Assembly (NCBI RefSeq): GCF_001659605.2
Contig: NC_035161.2
Coordinates: 41,125,956-41,189,955 of the forward strand
Direction of reading: 5' to 3'
Source of the DNA: Manihot esculenta
Taxonomy: Eukaryota > Streptophyta > Magnoliopsida > Malpighiales > Euphorbiaceae
Length of the DNA: 64,000 nt
Position 1 is the first letter of the stretch. Each line of letters begins with the position of its first letter. Under the pieces are notes generated by a model, which was not told the origin of the DNA, did no database searches, and was given only the letters and a program-made list of their open reading frames with translations. This document shows, one piece after another, positions 52,801-64,000 of the stretch. The position numbers were made by a program, and so were the translations under genes.

Positions 52801-53244
52801 TGCAGCCGTTTTGCGGAACAAGAAACAAAACGAAAGGGAAGCGAATCAGATTCAGAACCTTGAAGGATGCACACCAACTAGATCATCACCAGAGTTACGG
52901 TTAGATGATGCTGAGAGAGAATTGGAAAGTCTACCTCATCAGTCTATTGTCCAGGATACTAACGTTCACTATGGTAGAAGACCTGATCTAAAGAGTAAGT
53001 TTGTAGTGATTCAGTGCCTGTTTTACTCGTAAAACTTTCGTTATATGCTTTGAAACTATTCACTAGCACTGTAGATGAATTCTTGTTTATTTTTTCGAGT
53101 GTAGGTATACTAGTTGATTGCAAAGGATCAAGTGTGGGGGTTCTTGTTTCTGGTCCCAAGAAGATGAGACATGAGATTGCAACAATTTGTTCGTCTGGAC
53201 TGGCAAGTAATTTGCACTTTGAATTCATTAGCTTTAGCTGGTGA
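49861..53244 (+). CDS. FRO2: Ferric-chelate reductase / ferric reduction oxidase (FRO2-type)
   Basis: Eight exons: 49861-50038, 50122-50224, 50288-50473, 50548-50782, 51534-51861, 51963-52206, 52285-52994, 53105-53244, giving 707 aa (Arabidopsis FRO2 is 725). It is a multispanning plasma-membrane flavocytochrome: N-terminal helix LLIILILLGYLMLWFMMP, then haem-ligand histidines in the ferric-reductase core HHIWVGHMVMMFFTAHG and FFYTHHLYILFMIFFLLHV. The FAD motif is HPFTIT (exon 6), with VEGPYGPAS; the NADPH motif is GGSGITPF (exon 7) and LICAF. The SWLWLGAI and YYIYPIDH stretches mark the last helices, and the C-terminus HFEFISFSW is typical of the FRO1/FRO2 subgroup. It transfers electrons from cytosolic NADPH to external Fe(III) chelates. 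Neighbour order fringe-FRO mirrors AT1G01570-AT1G01580. Which FRO paralogue it is needs a tree. Confidence 0.95.
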
Positions 53245-54198
53245 TCTCATCCTTCTTCTTTTTTTATTTTTTATTTTTATGGTTTTGTAATTTGTATGCT
53301 ACGCGTGAAAGTGCCATTGGCCGTACAACATCTAGCTATGTTGTTCATATGGAATTCTTATAGTTTACAGCAAATATCAAATTTGTATATGCGCGACGTC
53401 TTGAGGGCGTAGCCATTTTGGTTTTGCTCATTAATGACTAGCCGCAAATTCTTTTGTTGGAAACACATTAAAATGTCCCTACCCGCTGGCTTTGGCACAC
53501 GTGCTTTTAATACTGTTTTAACGTCAAAAATTCGATCGGTCTACCAACTACAAATGAAATTACAGATCAAATCATTTAAACAGCACAACAGTTGGAAATA
53601 CAAACACCTGTATGGGTAAGTGTATACGAGCATGACATTTCAATGGCTTTCTGCCTTACGAATGGAAGGATCTGTGAGTGAGGCAGTGGCTGTCAGAGCT
53701 TTGTCTTAGCATTCGTCTTCCTGCATCAATGGTTTAATTGCAGGAGACAATGAACCGAGATTCACTTCCCCCCTGTCCTCTGTCTACACGACTCGGATGA
53801 AATTATGATACATGGAAAATTAACTTGTAACAATAAATAGCCAAGTCGAAGTTGATCCAGTTAAATGAAGTCATTTAGACAAATTGCTTTATTTATATTT
53901 GTACAACAAAAAAAAGAGGAAAAGAAGAGAGGGAAGCTTTATACACAGATGAAACTGTAGGAATAATAACAAAATATAAAAAAAAACTATATATAGGAAA
54001 AAGAACTGCCCTAGAAGTTCAACCGCATTATCTACAAGAATGACTTTCTACATCATGCCTTACTGTTCTCTCGGTTGGACGTTTTGGAGCAACCCTGAAT
54101 ATGATTTGCCTGGGATGCACTGCCTGTGAGCTATATCTCTATTTTGATTGGCCTAATGCCGTTTCCAAATTACATAATGATGGTTGCCAAACTTCCCC
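53245..54198. other. Intergenic region, FRO / Ric1-like (tail to tail)
   Basis: Both genes end here. 53245-53420 is the FRO 3' flank; 53870-54198 the Ric1-like 3' UTR on the minus strand (AAA-rich with reversed polyadenylation-type AT stretches). No other gene seen. Confidence 0.5.
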
Positions 54199-57100
54199 TT
54201 ACTTCTCCAAATTCAAATCAGATGTCAGCCTCTCCTCCAAGGTTTCAAGTAGATCTTGGTATTCAACAAATGCAGGGTGTGACTGAAGCACACGTCAAGA
54301 GATGTAGGGTGAGATTTGCACAAGAACAACACCGCAATTATTATCAATAACCAGTAGAAATTTTGAGAGATGCATACCTGAAGGGTAATGCTATAGGCCT
54401 TCCACAACCGCATGTCATGCTGGAAAAGATCGAAAAGAACCTGCACAAACATCACAAGAGAAGACATCGTTGAAAAACATTCATGTCCGAAAAAGGAGGG
54501 AGACCCAATTTAGTGCCATAAGGAGTCGCATTTTTTCCACCCAAAGAACTTGGATGCAATTCTATTGGCAACCATGACTTCTATCTATTACATGTAGAGA
54601 TGCAAACAGCTATTCTAGATTTTTTTTTTTCCATGACGATTCTTATTATTAATATTATTAATAAATTCTTATTACACTTAATTATTACTATGCATTATTA
54701 TTATTATTATATTTTTATATTATTAAATCAAAATTATACTAATTATACTAATATATACTAAAATAGGAACTTGCATAATAAAATTTTCAATTGGAACAAA
54801 ACTTTAGATGGCAACCATTCTCGACAAAAGACCAAGCTCAACCCAATTATTCGTTAAAAATCATCTGATGCAGACCTAAAGAACGACTTTTTTTTTGGGT
54901 GCTTTTTCCTATAATGCACCTCTTATGAAAGCAGCCATTATTAATCCTATATTATGGGAAAAGGCATGAGAAACATTCCATTGCTACTAGAACTGGAGAA
55001 ATTACATCTGTAGGATCTCGTTCCAATTCATCTTTGGAGAGAACATGATTTAACCTTGTGCCGAAGGAAAGATAAGCCAAACAAATACTATAACATGCTA
55101 ACATTAAAAATGAGATTGGGTAACGCCGGTAGTTGAATTGTGCCAATCATACCTCAGATCGTCTTAAGAGAGTGGCTAGGACAACTATCCATTCCTTGAA
55201 CTTGACAGAACACATATGAGCCAAAAGAAACTCAGCATCCAACCGACTCTGCAGTGTACCCATTTGGAGCTGGAAACACAAAAATAAATGTCCCATCAGA
55301 AAGAAAAATAAGATGATTAATTGACGGTAAACCTGACAAGAACTTGACCTTCAAGAGTTTTAAGGCCACATGGGGAATATAACAATACTATTACATATGC
55401 AAATTTAGTTTACATGGCTAATAGATGCCAAATGGTCACACCAGTAAAAAGATTTTGATTTAAAACATTCTGTTAAACACTCGGAACTGCTGCTCAAAGT
55501 AGGCAAGCAAATACTGCCAAATGGACTCTTGCAATTTTCTTGTTGGTAACAGACAAAATTCACTTCATCTTATGTCCTCCCTCTGTCACATGTTCTCCCT
55601 CAAAGAAAAGCAAGAAATATGAAATTATGATAAGCTGTCACCATGCAGCTTAAAACTATAAGGAAAGAATATTAAATACTGAAGAATGTGATGTCCATAC
55701 CTTCTGCCCAATTAGTTCCAGCCCAGATGCAAAATTCTCCAAGCGTGCAGAACCGTATCTTTCTCGTTGAAGATATTCCTGTAAGTAATTATTAATCTTA
55801 AAACTACAATATTGCCAAATATAATTCCCAAAAAACACTTGAAGTTTCTCTTACCACTAAATCAAATTGAGTGCCTTTTACAAATGCAACAAGCTTGGAA
55901 AGTTCTTTCCCTGACATCAAATAGCTGGCATGGTTTTCTAAAATGTTCTTCACAGAAGCAACATGAGCACTTTGCTCTTTGAATGACGTGCTGCTCCAAA
56001 GAGAAAAACAAATTAGTTGGTATTGTGCCTCATGAGCTGCTGTTCCAAAGATTCGAAGAGTTTTAGAAAATATTAACCTCTTATCCAAGGATGTCTTCCT
56101 GTGACTAGAACGGAAGAGAAAATAACCCAAAAATCTAGGAGACAGTCTGTCAGAATCTGTTGACGTCTGCTCATACTCTTTTCCAGATCTCAACAAGAAA
56201 CGCACCTAGGAACCACAAGATAACAGATGGACAAAAATATATATCATCCCATAACAGATTCGGATATGATTTGTTCAAGCACCACAATCACAGTCCAAGA
56301 TATTTATACCAGCTCCCCAGCAAGTTCATACAGAGATTCATCCAGTGTTGCCTGCAAATGGTCATCAATTTTAGTAAGAATTTTGCCATGCACGAAGCCA
56401 TAAAAATGGGAGAAAAACTAGTAGTAGCAACCTACTCGCAATTGTCTACCTGTAGTAAACGTAGAGCACAATATTGACTGACAGCAGGACCTTCAAGTTT
56501 AGCAATAACCTGTAAATATTGAAAAAGGAACAAGAAACTCCATTATAGTTTTGTCCACTATACATTTTGTTATGAATTTGTCGTGCATAAGAAGCAGAAC
56601 ACAGTTCTTGCATTTTATTCATAACGTTGCAAGAAAACTTAAGGTGTTTCTTTTTAACTAATACTTGTACCCTCCCAGCCACACAATGCATCACCAAATA
56701 AATTTATCACAAAATTGTTTAAATACTCCAGACATACAATTTAAAGCCAAGGATATTACTATCAGCTGCATAACCAAGAAACAAGACCGAGATTTATAAA
56801 CAAAAATAATTATTAAAACAGGTGTAGAGTAACTAAAGAGACTAGTATCCAAACTATTCTAACGACCAAGAGCTGAACATAATTAATAGAGAAGCTAGTT
56901 TACCAGTATATAGCATGCTGCAGTTCGGTACCATCTTCGTTGGAAGCATTCCTCAAACAACCTTAAACATGGAAAAAAAGAGTAAAAAAAGTTAGATGCA
57001 AGTGATCTCTTTTCTTTTCTTTTTTCTTTTTATTTTTTCAGGAGGGTGGATGTGGGGCAAGAGCTCAAATATGAAGTCACCAAGATAAAATGAAATGAAA

Positions 57101-60100
57101 TGCTTGCTCTATAAAAAGCTACACAAGGTTCATTTTACATCAGCAATATTTGTACAACTCCAGAAATTTTCATGTCAAAATAGAGTACAACATCTATCAA
57201 AATAATAACAATAGATTAGTGAAAATCATTGGATGCCAATCACAAGTACGTTCATAAATGCCAAACATGAATCCACATAGAGTTCAAATTCATCAACTGT
57301 ATTGTGCACTAAGAGACTAGGAAATGACTTCTTTCTTTTTGCTGCCAAGGCACAAACTGCACGTTAAAAATGTTAAAACCTAGCTTGCAATAACCAGCCA
57401 GGGATACAGGCTACCTACAAGAAAGTACCACAACTCTGGAGAAGACAGAGGAGGAAAGAGTTTCAGGATTCATCTTCCTTCAAATATTGTTCCACAACTA
57501 ACTAGAGGCTATGAGGTTTTATCCTCCTTACACAATTTTTCATTTAAACATCTTATAAAATAACCTTTGAAAACAACGCAAAGCTCAAAGATCATTTTCT
57601 TTTCATTTCTTTTAATGCCAAAGTGTAATAGCATACTCTGTTGATCTTCCAGCAGCTGAGAATAAATCTGCCCAGTGTCGACCATCAGTTTTTCGTGCAA
57701 CACTCACAACTACATCAAGATACTCTGGGAAATTTCTGATCAAATCACAGGTCTTATCCAAAAGAGAGAAGTTGCCAGCAGATTTAGGGACTGATTTTTG
57801 GTTCTTGTTTGCATTCTGCCTGCAAGTGATATTCAACAAATTCAGAATGTAAATATTGAATTCAGACTGTTTATATCAACACAAATAATCAACTTTCAAT
57901 TACTTATACATGGATAAGAGTTAAGGAGGCATCAGATAGGGCCCAAAGAGCCAACAGCTTTGCATATTAATAAAAGATCTTCAGCACAATTCTTTTCAGC
58001 TAGGGTCAACGAGTTCAAAGATAATTCACTGTGGCCATAGGTTCCCTAGGAAAGCTATTCTAAGCATAGATGTTCTAGTTCTAATGTATGGTAAATTTAC
58101 ACATCTCTACACTAAATATGTATACCTGGAAATTTCTGCATCAAATACAGTAAAAAGAAGCCATTCCAGACAATGAGAAAAATGAGGCTTCTGTGCTGAT
58201 AACTGTGCCAACCTTAAAGCCTCCTCAATTTTGTCCCTCTAGCAAACAAGACACAGAATCAGAATCAGAATAAACAAAGGAGACCTTCGAGCTTGTAAAA
58301 GCATACACAGCAAATCAAACAGGGGAACTGGGTTGCTCTCATCGAAACAGCAGGACTACCATATAGAGAACCACCTGCTGACCACCATGCTGAATCAAAA
58401 AGAGGGGAAGGTTGAATATGTTCCTGGGCTATAATTTACCTTTTGGTCAAGCAATCAACTTTAAGCACTCGATGACTGATTTTCTACAAAGTAATAGGAT
58501 GAAAACGGACCTTTCTTCCGATTTAAGTTCATGATTAGGCAGAAGGTCAGAGGTTGGGGACATTGCGGTGTAGTTTTCTTCTAAGTCTGTATTTCATACA
58601 TATCCTCAAGCTATTAGGCTCAAGTTGAGAGCATTGGTCCAATTTTATTTGAGTAACACGCTCTACAGTTTTTTTTTTCTTCATCCTTATCCTCAAGCTC
58701 TCATACGCAAATACAAAACAGTTGACTAGAAACAAGAGGTAACCCTCTTCAAAATAATAAACCCCCAAACCCCAAAGAATATATATATAGAAAGAATGTA
58801 ATACCTGAAGAAGGTGCCTGAGCAGGCAATGCAATATAGTTTGAGCTTGAGGAGATGGCTCAAAGCACGGAAACTCAGTGCATGTTGAAAATGACAGTCT
58901 CTGGGAGACACCAACAACAACACCAGCATTCGGAAGAAGCCCCAGAGGATACACTTCACGATCAAATTCCAGCTCTGGGTCCAACTAATATTTTGATCCT
59001 AAGTTAGTTGGCTAACACAAGATACAACAATCAAACAACAAGATGAAATAACTCAAATCCAACAGGTTTCCTGTGAAAATATAAAAATGCAAGATTCCTC
59101 CAGACTGCTTTTGAACAAAATATAGCTAATTCAAACATATTAAAGAGTTTAAAACCCATAGAAACAATAAGCTGAGAAAAGGATCCAACTTCATGAACAA
59201 AAGAAAACAACCACAACTTCAACTTCAAAGAGGAAACAATAAACAAAGTCCTTTAACCATCTCTAAAGGAATGCATGTTAGGCAAATCCAATGAAAATCA
59301 CCTAACATGGTGCTGAAACGAAACCTAAAAAATCCCTTCATCTATTTAGTTTAGGTTTCAGAGAATCAGAGTATACAAAATACTATTAGCATTGTCTACT
59401 TAATAAACAAAAGATAAGCAAATATTCACAGGTCTATTCAGCATTATCTGCCAAATATCTAAAATGTGAGAGCTTCAACAGCTAATTACATACAAACCTG
59501 CAAAAAATCCTCCTGCTTAAAAGGATCAACACCTGGAGATGGATACCAAACCTGTAAAAATAAGCTTCCAACAAGTATCTTCATCAGACAAGTACAAATG
59601 GGTAATGACAGTAACTAGAAATGAGATTATATGAACTAACCATACCCACTAGAAATTCAAATAGACTAAAGAGCTTAACACTTGGTTACCTGCATCCCTC
59701 GGTGGCCATAATCCAACCAAGAAACTTCCTCGATTAGATTAGTCTTCTCATCAGATTGACCACAGGTAACCCAAAACAATTCAACAGAGTCAGTGAGCTC
59801 TCTTTCACGTCCATCATCCAAATCCAAAAGTGAAAGCTCCCCATTTGTCCTCAGTATCAAACATCTATCATGCGTGCAGCTATTTAGAGGTACGTCAAAT
59901 GCAAAACATTATAATAGTCATTAAATACAAAAATACCTTGCAGGCTCTCTCATTAATAAATCTGAAGATGGTGAAATATGATTCTTTAAGGCACTTTCTC
60001 TTGGAATCTGATCAGGGATAAAACGCATTGCAGCAGGATGACTCTTCGCAGTCATGATTGAGAGTTCCCGTACTGTAGAAAGCTGTTTGTCATTTTATCA

Positions 60101-63100
60101 CTTAAAATGTATGAAGAATAAAGTTTCATGAAAGCATTCTCATTAAGAAAGAAACTGAAACTTCAAGAGCCCACAACTAAAAAGAAAAGAAAATTTCTCC
60201 TCTGGTGATCACAATAAGCAGTTGACAAGGCAACTGGAAAATGTTCATTTACCTGCAAGTCTGGAGTGCTATGAGGTGTCAGTTCACCAAATAATTTCAC
60301 ATGGAATATGTGGACATCAAATGGGCGATAAGTAACGAGAATATGGTCTTGATAGACATCCATCACCATTGGCTTGGCAAGTAATGGCTTCCGACAAAGC
60401 AAGGAACTCTGATCAAGATGGTATCTTGGATAAAAAAGTAGTTCATAGCTGCATTAAATCAATATCTTCACATAAGAAATTATGAACCTGAAGAACAAAA
60501 CAGGTAAAATTCCTAATTTAATACATGAACACATAAATGGAGAATCACTAATACATAGGAAAAGTGTTCAGGGACCAGAAAGGTTGGTATCAACTCTAAT
60601 CTAGACATTTTGATGTATCCAATAGGACAAAAACGTGGCTCTTTGCCAACCACTTCTCAATTTGGAAACTTACAAAGAATTATGTGGAATCTTCAGCAGC
60701 CATAGATATAGTTAAAAGAAAAATTAAAATAGACAATAATGTGGGATTTTATTTCAAAAGTTATGGCACTTCAGAAAGCAAGTACAGAATGCTAATTTCT
60801 TCATACCATTTGAGGTGTTTCACTAGTAGTCCAGAATCAAGACTTCTAGATTTTTTATAGAAACACAGGAAAATTTTCTTTAAATTTTTAGTTATTCTTG
60901 GTACAATGTTCTTGTAATTTCTACTCGGCATCCCAAATCCAAGTACAATATGTCAAAAATCCATGAACACGCATACATAATCTAATTATTTTATGATTCT
61001 GATAATGGAAATATGTAACTGATTTCAGTTTGAAAGCGCAAATAGTAATGCGTGCTCCCTCTTTATTTCTTCATATAAATATATCCTTATTTTCAATCAA
61101 GGATATTTAATCCATTTGTGATTATAACATGTGGTGCAATTTTTCCTCCATAAAAAAGAATCACCATTCCTGATTTCCACCTATTAGCTATGAAGTTAAA
61201 AATCCTCTAACAAATATATACGATGGAAACAAGAAATTGAACTCAGTTTCAAAACATTCAGCAGCAGCAAGTGCTATCGCTTGGTCCTCCTCTTTCTTTC
61301 TTTTTCCATACTTTCACATAAAATCTATCCCTATTTAATATATGCACACCCATAACATACAATGCAATCTTTCCCCCCTAAAAACGAATCAAAGTCCAGA
61401 TTTCCACATATTAGATATGAGGTGTTTTCTATTTCTAACTTAAACAGTTAAACCAATTTTAAATCTCACCAAATCTAATCAAAAGCATCAAACTATGGAT
61501 CATAGAACACATCTCATGCAACTATTACTGTGATGTCACAAACCTTAAATGCCACACATTTCATTAGTTGATCATCAACATAGTTGCTGTGGGCCAACAG
61601 TAAATTTGAGAATTTAGGTTGGAACAGGTAGACATTGGGATTTAGGGTTTTTGGATTGGATTACAATATTTTATGGAGTGGTCTTAGCTCTTGTATATTC
61701 TGCATAAAATAATGAAAAAAATAACATTGAGGAAATTGTGAATCCATTGAGTTTCCTTTACTTGATCGAACAACTCAATTTCAGTTTGGAATTCAACAAC
61801 TGAAAAATTGCCCTTTGATGTGAGCGTAGGACATTTAGGTTACAGAAATGTTTCTCTCAAAGGTGAATTTCAGGATCTAACAGATTAGTCAAATCTGTCC
61901 TCTGTATCTATAGATTCAAAAAGAACTCAAACTACTTCTATGCAAGTAAACCAACTTGGAATAATTAGTAAAATATGTACAAGCAGACTGATGATAACTC
62001 ACGTGTTGGAAGAATCAATGTAGTTGCAGACAACCACAATCTTCCCCAGCCACAGCAAACCTTCGCACTGAATCTTTTGTTCCTGAGTAATATCTCCAAA
62101 CACTCGCCACTTCTTCAACCGCATATCATATAAGATCAACCCATGAAGACCAGCAACTGCTAAGTACATCCCATCCTTGCTGGCTGCAACATGTTGAACT
62201 GGCCAATTTTGGGAGAGGTAAGAAACCTGGGTGACAATCATATCAGCCTCCCCAAAATGCAAAGATGATAAATGAGGATAGTAAGTTATTAAGGCAAAAG
62301 TTAGACACATACTGGAAGATTTAGATGTAAAATTTTAAGTTCATCAGTATCTTCAGACTGTACAACAAGCAACCGATCTTCGCCATAAATCACCTGACGG
62401 ACATAAGTCATGCCAGATACTCCTCTGCTAAGACAGCATTTCCCAAAAGAAAATGCTAGAATTCTCTCCAAAGACCCTTCTTCAATTGCATAAAGCTTAT
62501 ATCCATATTCATCCCACTGCATCAGTGAGGTGCCACCAACCAATGGCTCATATTTACAATCTTGGTTTGGCTTAACCTTTGGAGAAGAAACAGAACTTAA
62601 ACCAACTTGACGGATTGTTGACATCAAACGACAGCCAGAAACAGACCAAACTGTAAGTCCTCTTAACTTCCACCCAACAGCAAAAGCAGAATTATCCGGT
62701 GTCCACACAATACAACTGACAGAACCAGTGTCCTCCACTGAATATCTGCAAATTGTGTAGACCAAGACCTAAAACCTCTCAAACTTGATGAAATAAAATC
62801 CAAATTATATCATAGACGCATGTAGAAAACTAGAAAAGAAACGAACATCTAAAATAGAAGATACAGGAGTTTGGAAAACAACTTTAAGTAAAAAATAAAA
62901 GTGCACGTCTAAGAAACCTTTAGATTTTCAATAGGAGGAAGAAGGTATCCCCAAGTTCACCAGAACACAAAGTCTAAGCAACCAGTCAGAAAAAATTAAA
63001 CTGAAAACCATTCATTTAGCCCATAACTTGTATAGCCTTACTAATAGCATGCAAAACTTACCCCCAGTCATATAAAGACACAGTACGGATGAGTGATGCA

Positions 63101-63992
63101 GATTCTGCTAGGTCATATAACTCAACAACTCCACTTCTAGTACCAACTGCCAGGATTTGTTGATCTGGAGCTACTGAAGCACAAACAGCATCACCAGAGC
63201 CCAACTTCTTTTCAGCTCTGATAGACTCAGCTTGCTTTAAACCTTTTTTGCTCATAGAGCATAACACTAGTTGGCCTTCAGAGTATAAAACAAATAGCAG
63301 CCTCATTGGCAAGCAAAACTCCAGCTGCATAATGGCATGCTTCTTCATTTCATAATGATTAGTCACAAGGACCCCTGGGGCCCCTCCAGAACCTAGTCCA
63401 TTATCTAAAGACTGTGGGAACATAGAGACTTCACTGCTCTCATGTCGACAGGGATTAAGTTCAAAAGCCCCATTAAACTATAAAGAAATACAAGGAAAAA
63501 TCAAAATATAAATTTCCTAAAGACCATGTTAAATGAGTTGGCACTAAAATTAATCTAAACATAAAGGAATGCAAGAAAACTTATCGTATTACTATTACCT
63601 CTCCCTTCCAAGAGATACTGTATAAGGACCCATTAGAAAGTCCCAGAAGCATATGTTTGCAATCACTCACAATATTGCTCCTGGCAAGAAAGATATCAAA
63701 AGACTATCAAGATCAGATGGCAAATACGTTATTACAAGAATTGCTTGCGATAGCCATCTCAGAAAACCCACGTCATGTGCCACAAATTTATAGACAATAC
63801 AATGTAATTGGCAAATTGAAATGACTTAAGCAGTACTACTTACACTGTCAAGTTCTTTTCAGCGAAAGGTACTTGCTCACTGAGAAGAAGAGATATATTA
63901 GCAAGAAACAAACCAGATGGATGCTTCCCTCCAATCTGTATTCTTTTCTCAACGAATTGAACCTTGAATATGTGAAGAAAGAAGGACGACGT
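54199..63992 (-). CDS. RIC1: Ric1-type subunit of the Rab6 guanine-nucleotide exchange complex (5' end missing)
   Basis: Twenty-one coding exons on the minus strand, from 63844-63992 (first visible) through 63599-63680, 63062-63477, 62313-62745, 62003-62226, 60253-60448, 59937-60082, 59690-59864, 59498-59551, 58805-58984, 58126-58238, 57637-57819, 56904-56961, 56450-56509, 56310-56351, 56078-56205, 55855-55990, 55701-55778, 55153-55269, 54378-54440 to 54199-54282. Together they encode 1038 residues in one open frame; roughly the first 80 lie beyond the right edge. The N-terminal half is a WD40-type propeller (QILAVGTRSGVVELYDL, SCIVWTPDNSAFAVGWKL, NWPVQHVAASKDGMYLAV). The C-terminal half is the helical RIC1 domain (LGLLPNAGVVVGVSQRLSF, QTILHCLLRHLLQ, FFEECFQRR-like LFEECFQRRWYRTAACYIL). 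The homologue is AT3G61480; yeast and human Ric1 pair with Rgp1 to activate Ypt6/Rab6 at the Golgi. In plants RIC1 is also the name of an unrelated ROP effector. Confidence 0.93.
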
Positions 63993-64000
63993 CTGCATAC

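Overview
This is a plant nuclear genome window, most likely from a woody or herbaceous rosid eudicot; Malpighiales is plausible but the species cannot be fixed from the sequence. The evidence is spliced genes with GT-AG introns, long AT-rich intergenic DNA, plant-only families (group III WRKY, BYPASS1, FRO ferric reductase, MSL1, UGT91) and plant transposon relics. Exon boundaries given here were read by eye from splice sites and frame continuity; every multi-exon model below keeps an open frame across all junctions.

Layout, left to right. (1) 1-2200, minus: 5' end of an eIF4E-binding protein gene (CBE1-like) that runs off the left edge. (2) 3144-5277, plus: plastid ribosomal protein L5. (3) 6729-10330, plus: a 12-exon sphingoid-base/diacylglycerol kinase-like gene (LCKB2). 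(4) 11986-13457, minus: a group III WRKY factor. (5) 13.5-18.3 kb: a gene-poor AT-rich block with a wrecked LINE and LTR-like repeats. (6) 18364-20871, plus: a membrane-anchored receptor-like kinase without an ectodomain. (7) 23777-24835, plus: a BYPASS1 protein with a leader intron. (8) 28074-31894, plus: a MAP kinase of the MPK4 group. (9) 32.8-36.3 kb: an extremely AT-rich block with a triplicated segment. (10) 36428-37828, plus: an intronless UGT91-type glycosyltransferase. (11) 37966-39346: a hAT-like non-autonomous transposon. (12) 39864-43063, minus: mitochondrial mechanosensitive channel MSL1, head to head with (13) 44296-45925, plus: a fringe-like/DUF604 glycosyltransferase. (14) 46339-47793, plus: a malectin-like receptor that lacks its kinase domain. 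(15) 49861-53244, plus: a ferric-chelate reductase (FRO). (16) 54199-63992, minus: the Ric1-type Rab6 exchange-factor subunit, 21 coding exons visible, 5' end beyond the right edge.

From memory of Arabidopsis gene order, the kinase-BPS-MPK-fringe-FRO series matches AT1G01540-AT1G01590, the CBE1-RPL5-kinase-BPS-MPK4 series matches AT4G01290-AT4G01370, and the LCKB2-BPS-MPK trio matches AT2G46070-AT2G46090. The window therefore looks like one unduplicated copy of an ancestral segment that Arabidopsis keeps as several partial copies. I see no operon-like system, CRISPR array or bacterial feature, and no RNA gene I could support. The most unusual items are the kinase-less malectin receptor, the hAT-like element with GCTCG-rich arms, and composite poly-T/poly-G tracts in two introns.
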